Positions 59,167 through 64,000 of a DNA stretch of 64,000 bases are shown piece by piece. Source of the DNA: Protea cynaroides (taxonomy: Eukaryota; Streptophyta; Magnoliopsida; Proteales; Proteaceae); contig CM053276.1 in NCBI GenBank assembly GCA_028583415.1, forward strand, positions 63,779,510-63,843,509. The letters are read 5' to 3'. Under the pieces are notes generated by a model. The model was not told the DNA's origin. It searched no databases and saw only the letters and a program-made list of their open reading frames with translations. Position 1 is the first letter of the stretch; each line of letters opens with the position of its first letter. The position numbers and the translations under genes were made by a program.

Positions 59167-62100
59167 TGTAAGCACCCCATTTTTGCCAACTTCAGCATAA
59201 GTGAACTAATATGGCAGGTTTTCGGCCTTTAACCTAAGGGTTTGTGATTCTCTAATGAATCCCACAGAAGGGTCATGGGTTATTACCTACTTGGATGAAT
59301 AGGTCGTGAAATTATCTTCGAAATGAGACCGGAATCATCAAATTTTGACTTCAAACAAGGAAAATATCTCAGTTTGAAAGTGCAAGGGCATTTACGTAAT
59401 TATCGTACGATCCATGCATTATCATTTAAACTTCAAGACATCATATTTTGGTCATCTTCAAAATGGATGTGAAAAATCCCGAGTAGAAGTCTCCGAAGGG
59501 TCCCATGCAAAATTACACTTGGAAATGGTCATTTAATCTTCGAAAATTCATATTTTGGTCACCCCACATCCAAATTAGGTAATTTTAATTTCATTATTGT
59601 CCATTTTTAGTACTCTACAAAGTGGACGTAAAGGATTTTCGGTAGAAGTCTCCGAAGGATCCCATGCAGAATGGTCAACCAAATCATCGATAATTGGCCT
59701 GCTTAAACTTCAGAAATTCATAAGTTGATCATTTTATTTTCAAATGTGATGATTCAAATTCCAATATTCCTCATTTTTAGTGTTCTACAAAGTGAACGTA
59801 GAAAATTTGGAATAAAGGCTATCAAAAAATTCCATGCGGAATGACAGCAGAAATGGCCCATGAAATGATAAAGAGAGAAAATCCAGTCAATCCAGTCAAC
59901 TCAGCTCAACCCAAGCCAGTCTTAGCCCAATCCAGTTAATTCAAGTCATTCTCGATCCAATCCAGCTCAGTTTAAGTCAATCCAGCCCAATCAACTTAAG
60001 TCAGACCAGTGTAGACTAAACCGGTTCGTCCATATGCATAGTGCCATATATATATGTAATATATTATATACTATATATATTAATATGTATGTTATTACAT
60101 ATTATTATGTATATTTTATAATATATTATTGTATAAATGTACATTGTATGTGTCAAGAAAGACTGACCAAGATTAGGAAAGAAAGAGAGGATTTTAATGA
60201 AAAGAAAAAAAAAGATATAGAAAGTAACTCGGGAAATAAATTTTGGAAGGAAATAGAATAGGAAAGAATTGGAAAATTGGGATAGGAAAGAGAGATTGAG
60301 AATAAGAAAAAGAAAGGAAGGATGAGAGATTGAGAGGCAATCCGAAAAGAAAAAGGGAAAAAAAAAAAGAGAGGGAAAGAAGAGAAAAAAAAAAAGAAAT
60401 TGAGGGAAGGAGAGGAGTTATGGAGAGGTGTCGAAAAAAGAGGGGGGGAAGAAATCAAGACCGACCAAGATTAGGAAAGAAAGAGAGGATTTAATGAAAG
60501 AAAAAAAAAAAGATATAGAAAGCAACTCGGGAAATACATTTTGGAAGGAAATAGAAAAAATTAAAATTGAATAGAAGGGGGGTGAGAATAAAAAAAGGTG
60601 GAAGGAGGGAGATTGGGGGGGCAATCCGAAAGAAAGAAAGGAAAAAAAGGGGAGAAGAAGGTTATGGAAAAAATATTTTTTAATAAAAAGAGAGGGGAGA
60701 CAAAGGGGAGAGATAAAAAAAATAATAAAAAGAGAGAGGGAGGGAAGAAGAAGAAGAAAAGAAAAAAAAATTCAGAAAAGGAGGAGAAGGAGAGAGGGAT
60801 CGTGGAGATTAGAGAGAAAAAAAAAAAGAGAAACGAGAGAAGGAGGAAATCGAAAAGAGGGAAGAAGCTGAAAGAGAAAAAAAATAATAAAATAAAGATC
60901 GAGAAGAAGCTGAAGAAGAGGGAGAAGAAGAAGAAGGTAGAAGAAGTGGGAAAAGAACCTACCTACGTACTCCAGGTAAGCCGTCTTCCCCATTCTTATT
61001 TTCTTTCGTTTTCTTTATTTGTTGCAACCATTTCCACCAACCATGGTTGAAATCTGATTTGCCACCCTCTAATCAGCATCCCTTATCTACCAATGATTGA
61101 ACCCATGATTGTGATAGGTTTAAATCTAAATTTTATCATAATGAATCAAGTTGTTTGGAAATATAATTAATTGGAATCATTGATGTCAAATTGTTTTGAT
61201 CTTAAATTAAAATATGGCCAATGATCATGAATCTTTATGTGATGAAAATTAAACATTGATCATGGATCTTTATGTGATGAAAATTAAACCTTGATCATGG
61301 AATTTTATGAGATGATTTAGAATTTTAAGTGATTGATCCAACCATGCTGAAATTTAATATGTTTGATCGTACCATGTTTGGATGTGATAAAAATTGATCC
61401 CCGTCGGATTCTTGAATTTATAAGATTGATCCCATCACATGCTGGGAATCATTTACGGAATTGATCCGACCATGTTGAAATTTTATGTGAATGAAATATG
61501 GCCATTGATCTTAGAATTTTAATGAATTGAATATGGACCATTGATTTAGAATTTTAATGAGTTGAATATGGACCATTGATATGAAATTCTCATGTGATTA
61601 AATTATGGCCTGAAATTCTCATGTGATTAAATTATGGCCTTTGATCTTGAGCCATTGATTGATAAATCTGATCCCTTTGATGATAATATTTTATTCGGAT
61701 CATATGATGATCAAATATGGACCATTGGATGTTGGTTCTAATTCTGAAGCATTGGATGACATAAAGATGTGATTTTAAGCAATCTGAATCATTAGATCTT
61801 GATCATGATTGTTTTAAGTAAATATGAACCATTAGATCTGGATCATGTGTGTCTTAAAGCAATCTAATCGGTTAGATTACCATCAATAGTGATTTATACC
61901 GTTGAATTTTTCATCATGAGTGTTTGGATGCTTATTGCCATTTTAGATGCTCACTGCCATGTTTAGATGCTCACTGTCATGTTCGGATGCTCATTGCCAT
62001 GTTTAAATGCTCACTGTCATATTAGGTCTTGCCATGCTTAGAAGATAGCAAACTAGATCATGCCATATAGGCTCTTGTCTTATTTACAATGCATGCCATA

Positions 62101-63499
62101 TTTGAGAGATTTTTAACAATCTTACTATATGTGAATTTCTTGCCATAAATGTGTTATATGCCATATTTAGATGAATAATTTATTTTTGGCAATAAGTTAC
62201 TTTCTACTGCACCCTAGTCGAACTGCCATATTTGTACACATAACAAACATATTAGGTGTGGGGACATGTATTTAGGCACCCACATTCTTGGGAAGGGCAT
62301 AATGGGAATAATAAAAGTCTTAACAAAGAAAGAGAATGCTTTCCCAAACCTTTCAAAATTAGAATTCCGGATAAAAAGGGTAGCTCAGGACGATTTTTCC
62401 CTTCGATAAACCCTAAACCTAAAACAGGTTCTAAACCCAAAACCTAGAACAGGTTCTCATATTCTAACCTAGAACAGGTTATTCCATCATGCCCGAACTA
62501 CGTAGATTCTGATTCCTAGGTCAAACTCTAGGATACGTAGGCCATTTGGGAGAAACCAAAATTCAGATCCACATTTTAGTCCACTCGGATTATCCATAGA
62601 TCCACAAGGATACCTATCCATTTCAACCCAGAGTCCGAACTACGCAGATTCTGATTCCTAGGGAAAACCCTAGGATACGTAGGCCATTTGGGAGAAATCC
62701 AAATTCGGATCCAAACCTTAGTCCACTTGGACTATCCATAGATCCACTAGGATATTTATCCACATTTTGACCCAGATAGGGTTATCCATATTCTAACCCA
62801 GATAGGGTTACCCATATTTTGACCCAAATAGGGTTATCTACATTCCAACCCATATAGGGTTATCATCATTTTGACCCAAATAGGGTTATCTACATTCCAA
62901 CCCAGATAGGGGTATCCACATTTCAACCCAGATAGGGTTATTCCATATTCCAACCCATAAAGGGTTATCCATATTTTGACCCAGAAAGGGTTATCCATTC
63001 TTAGATCCACTAGGACTATCTATCAATTCACATGGATTATCCAGATCCTAACCCACAGGGTTTCTCAACCTTTCAAGCATAAACTTCAACTTGAACAATA
63101 AACTTAATCATGCACAAGCATAAATCACAGCCATAAACTTTAATCACACCTGAACTACGATGGTGAACCTGATTTTTAGAATAATTTTGTAATACGTAGG
63201 CAATCTGATGGATATAGATTTGGTTCAATGATATCAAACCACTTGGTTCGGTTAAATTTAATAAATAGAGTCTAGCATAGGAAATGTATAGGAGACCGAT
63301 TTCGATCGGGCGGTTTGGGTGCCTAACCCCTTCCCTAATCGTAACCTGACGCTTACCCAATCTCTGATGAACCAGAAAATTCAATCTAAGGGTCATGAGT
63401 CAATCGAAGTCTTACCTTGGGGTGTTATTTCACATTTCTAAGGTCCTAGACCTTAATCTAGGTGGCCACTTCCAAAAGATTTCCATCTTTGTCCTCACA
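59167..63499 (+). mobile_element. giant-family solo LTR (4333 bp, plus strand)
   Basis: Begins TGTAAGCACCCC and ends TTTGTCCTCACA. Flanks gataa and tataa match at four of five bases. The unoccupied site is present in element 1 at 30526-30530 (aaatggataatcagtgg), which confirms the insertion. It contains AT repeats (60044-60160), a purine-rich block (60180-60960), 'tgctcactgccatg' repeats (about 61925-62025) and 'acccagatagggttatcc' repeats (62755-63000). It lacks the telomere-like hairpin array. The purine-rich frame 60598-61050 is Lys/Glu low complexity, not a gene. Confidence 0.85.
62755..63000. repeat. ~36-bp repeats 'acccagatagggttatccatattttg'
   Basis: About seven imperfect units within the solo LTR, each pairing 'aaccc' with 'gggtt'. 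Reverse-orientation relatives lie at 14580-14640, 16720-16830 and 31900-32020. Confidence 0.8.
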
Positions 63500-64000
63500 T
63501 ATAATCAGTGGTCCCAAGGTCTGACCACTTGGGTTACCAAATTTTAGTAAAATTGAAATGGATATAGTAATCCATCGTCCTTATTAGGGATGGTTAGCAA
63601 AAGTGGTTCATGGAGGAACAAACTAGTAAATTTCTTCTTGACCATGGCATCTGTGTCTTGACAGGGATTTTTTGTTCATTTTTTGAAATCGACGTGTTAA
63701 CAAGGAGAGATTCGACACATCGATCTTACTTAATGGAGGGTGTATAGTGACCGTCTACTATGATGTAGAACAGGTGTATACATGCCTCATACTCCCAATG
63801 GGTGAGAGTTCAAGATGTTTATCATGTAGATTCTAACATATTGACCAATCGAGGACAAAAAGGGGCAGAATTTTGATATCTCGAGCATGGATGTCATGGT
63901 TAAGCAAGATTTTACTGGATCGGTTTGGGGATGAACAAAAAATAACAAGCATTGGACTACAATCTGGGTTAGGACAGAAAAGGCCACCTTGACAAGGACG
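63500..64000 (-). mobile_element. element 2 internal region, leader side
   Basis: Matches element 1 from about 30530 to 31025 and runs off the window. The primer site and 5' LTR should follow. Confidence 0.8.

Larger units (their letters stand above)
14080..64000 (-). mobile_element. giant non-autonomous LTR element 2 (interrupted, runs off the right edge)
   Basis: Assembled from same-orientation segments: 3' LTR parts at 14080-16208 and 36776-37561, then internal parts at 38453-38557, 48792-56466, 58854-59166 and 63500-64000. The internal parts follow element 1 (22350-31020) in order and orientation. It is interrupted by element 1, an assembly gap, a plus-strand LTR end, a 10.2 kb gypsy element, a gypsy solo LTR and a giant-family solo LTR. 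Its 5' LTR lies beyond the window. It is more diverged than element 1. That all parts are one element is an inference from colinearity. Confidence 0.7.

Noticed and set aside
60598..61050. 150-codon Lys/Glu-rich open frame
   Set aside because: Low-complexity translation of a purine-rich LTR block.

Overview
This window looks like intergenic DNA from a large, repeat-rich flowering-plant nuclear genome. It is AT-rich and contains nested LTR retrotransposons of two Ty3/gypsy types, a LINE tail, many minisatellites and long (TA)n, poly(T) and polypyrimidine tracts. I found no host gene, tRNA, rRNA or CRISPR. Every protein-like match belongs to a decayed retrotransposon. Most open frames come from tandem repeats whose unit is a multiple of 3, or from low-complexity sequence.

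The main component is a family of giant LTR elements with 4.3-5.6 kb LTRs (TGTAAGCACCCC...TTTGTCCTCACA). Their internal region is about 9.6 kb, non-coding and tandem-repeat-filled. One complete copy, element 1, lies on the minus strand at 16209-36775 (20.6 kb). It has both LTRs, a primer-binding site (TGGCGACTTCACTGGGG) at 31377-31393 and a purine-rich tract at 21784-21803. Its size and organisation fit a non-autonomous LARD-type element, probably related to the Tat/Ogre lineage. Element 2 (minus, 14080 to beyond the right edge) hosts element 1 inside its own left LTR, and its internal region has taken at least four further insertions. Element 3 (minus, about 4198-11286) is an older, truncated relative. 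A decayed Tat-type gag-pol fragment (minus, 2974-4197) adjoins it.

The second component is a 10.2 kb Ty3/gypsy element (plus, 38558-48791). It has 2.4 kb LTRs, an initiator-Met-type primer-binding site, an intact target-site duplication CTTCT and a heavily broken pol. A solo LTR of the same family lies at 56467-58853, and a diverged relative at 11287-14079.

Layout: 1-850 degraded giant-family LTR end (plus); 851-1559 unassigned; 1560-2065 LINE 3' end; 2066-2973 unassigned; 2974-4197 Tat pol fragment; 4198-9420 LTR and 9421-11286 internal part of element 3; 11287-14079 gypsy LTR; 14080-16208 left part of the element 2 LTR; 16209-36775 element 1; 36776-37561 right part of the element 2 LTR; 37562-38061 gap of 500 N; 38062-38452 end of a plus-strand giant-family LTR; 38453-38557 element 2 internal; 38558-48791 gypsy element; 48792-56466 element 2 internal; 56467-58853 gypsy solo LTR; 58854-59166 element 2 internal; 59167-63499 giant-family solo LTR (plus); 63500-64000 element 2 internal.

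The most unusual observations concern element boundaries and repeats. In the giant family, a second primer-site-like box sits inside the LTR end. In the gypsy family, a 57-bp duplication has moved the polypurine tract into the LTR start. The giant LTR also carries a long array of short hairpins built from the plant telomere motif, placed where it would be transcribed. All identities, copy numbers and divergences were judged by eye.
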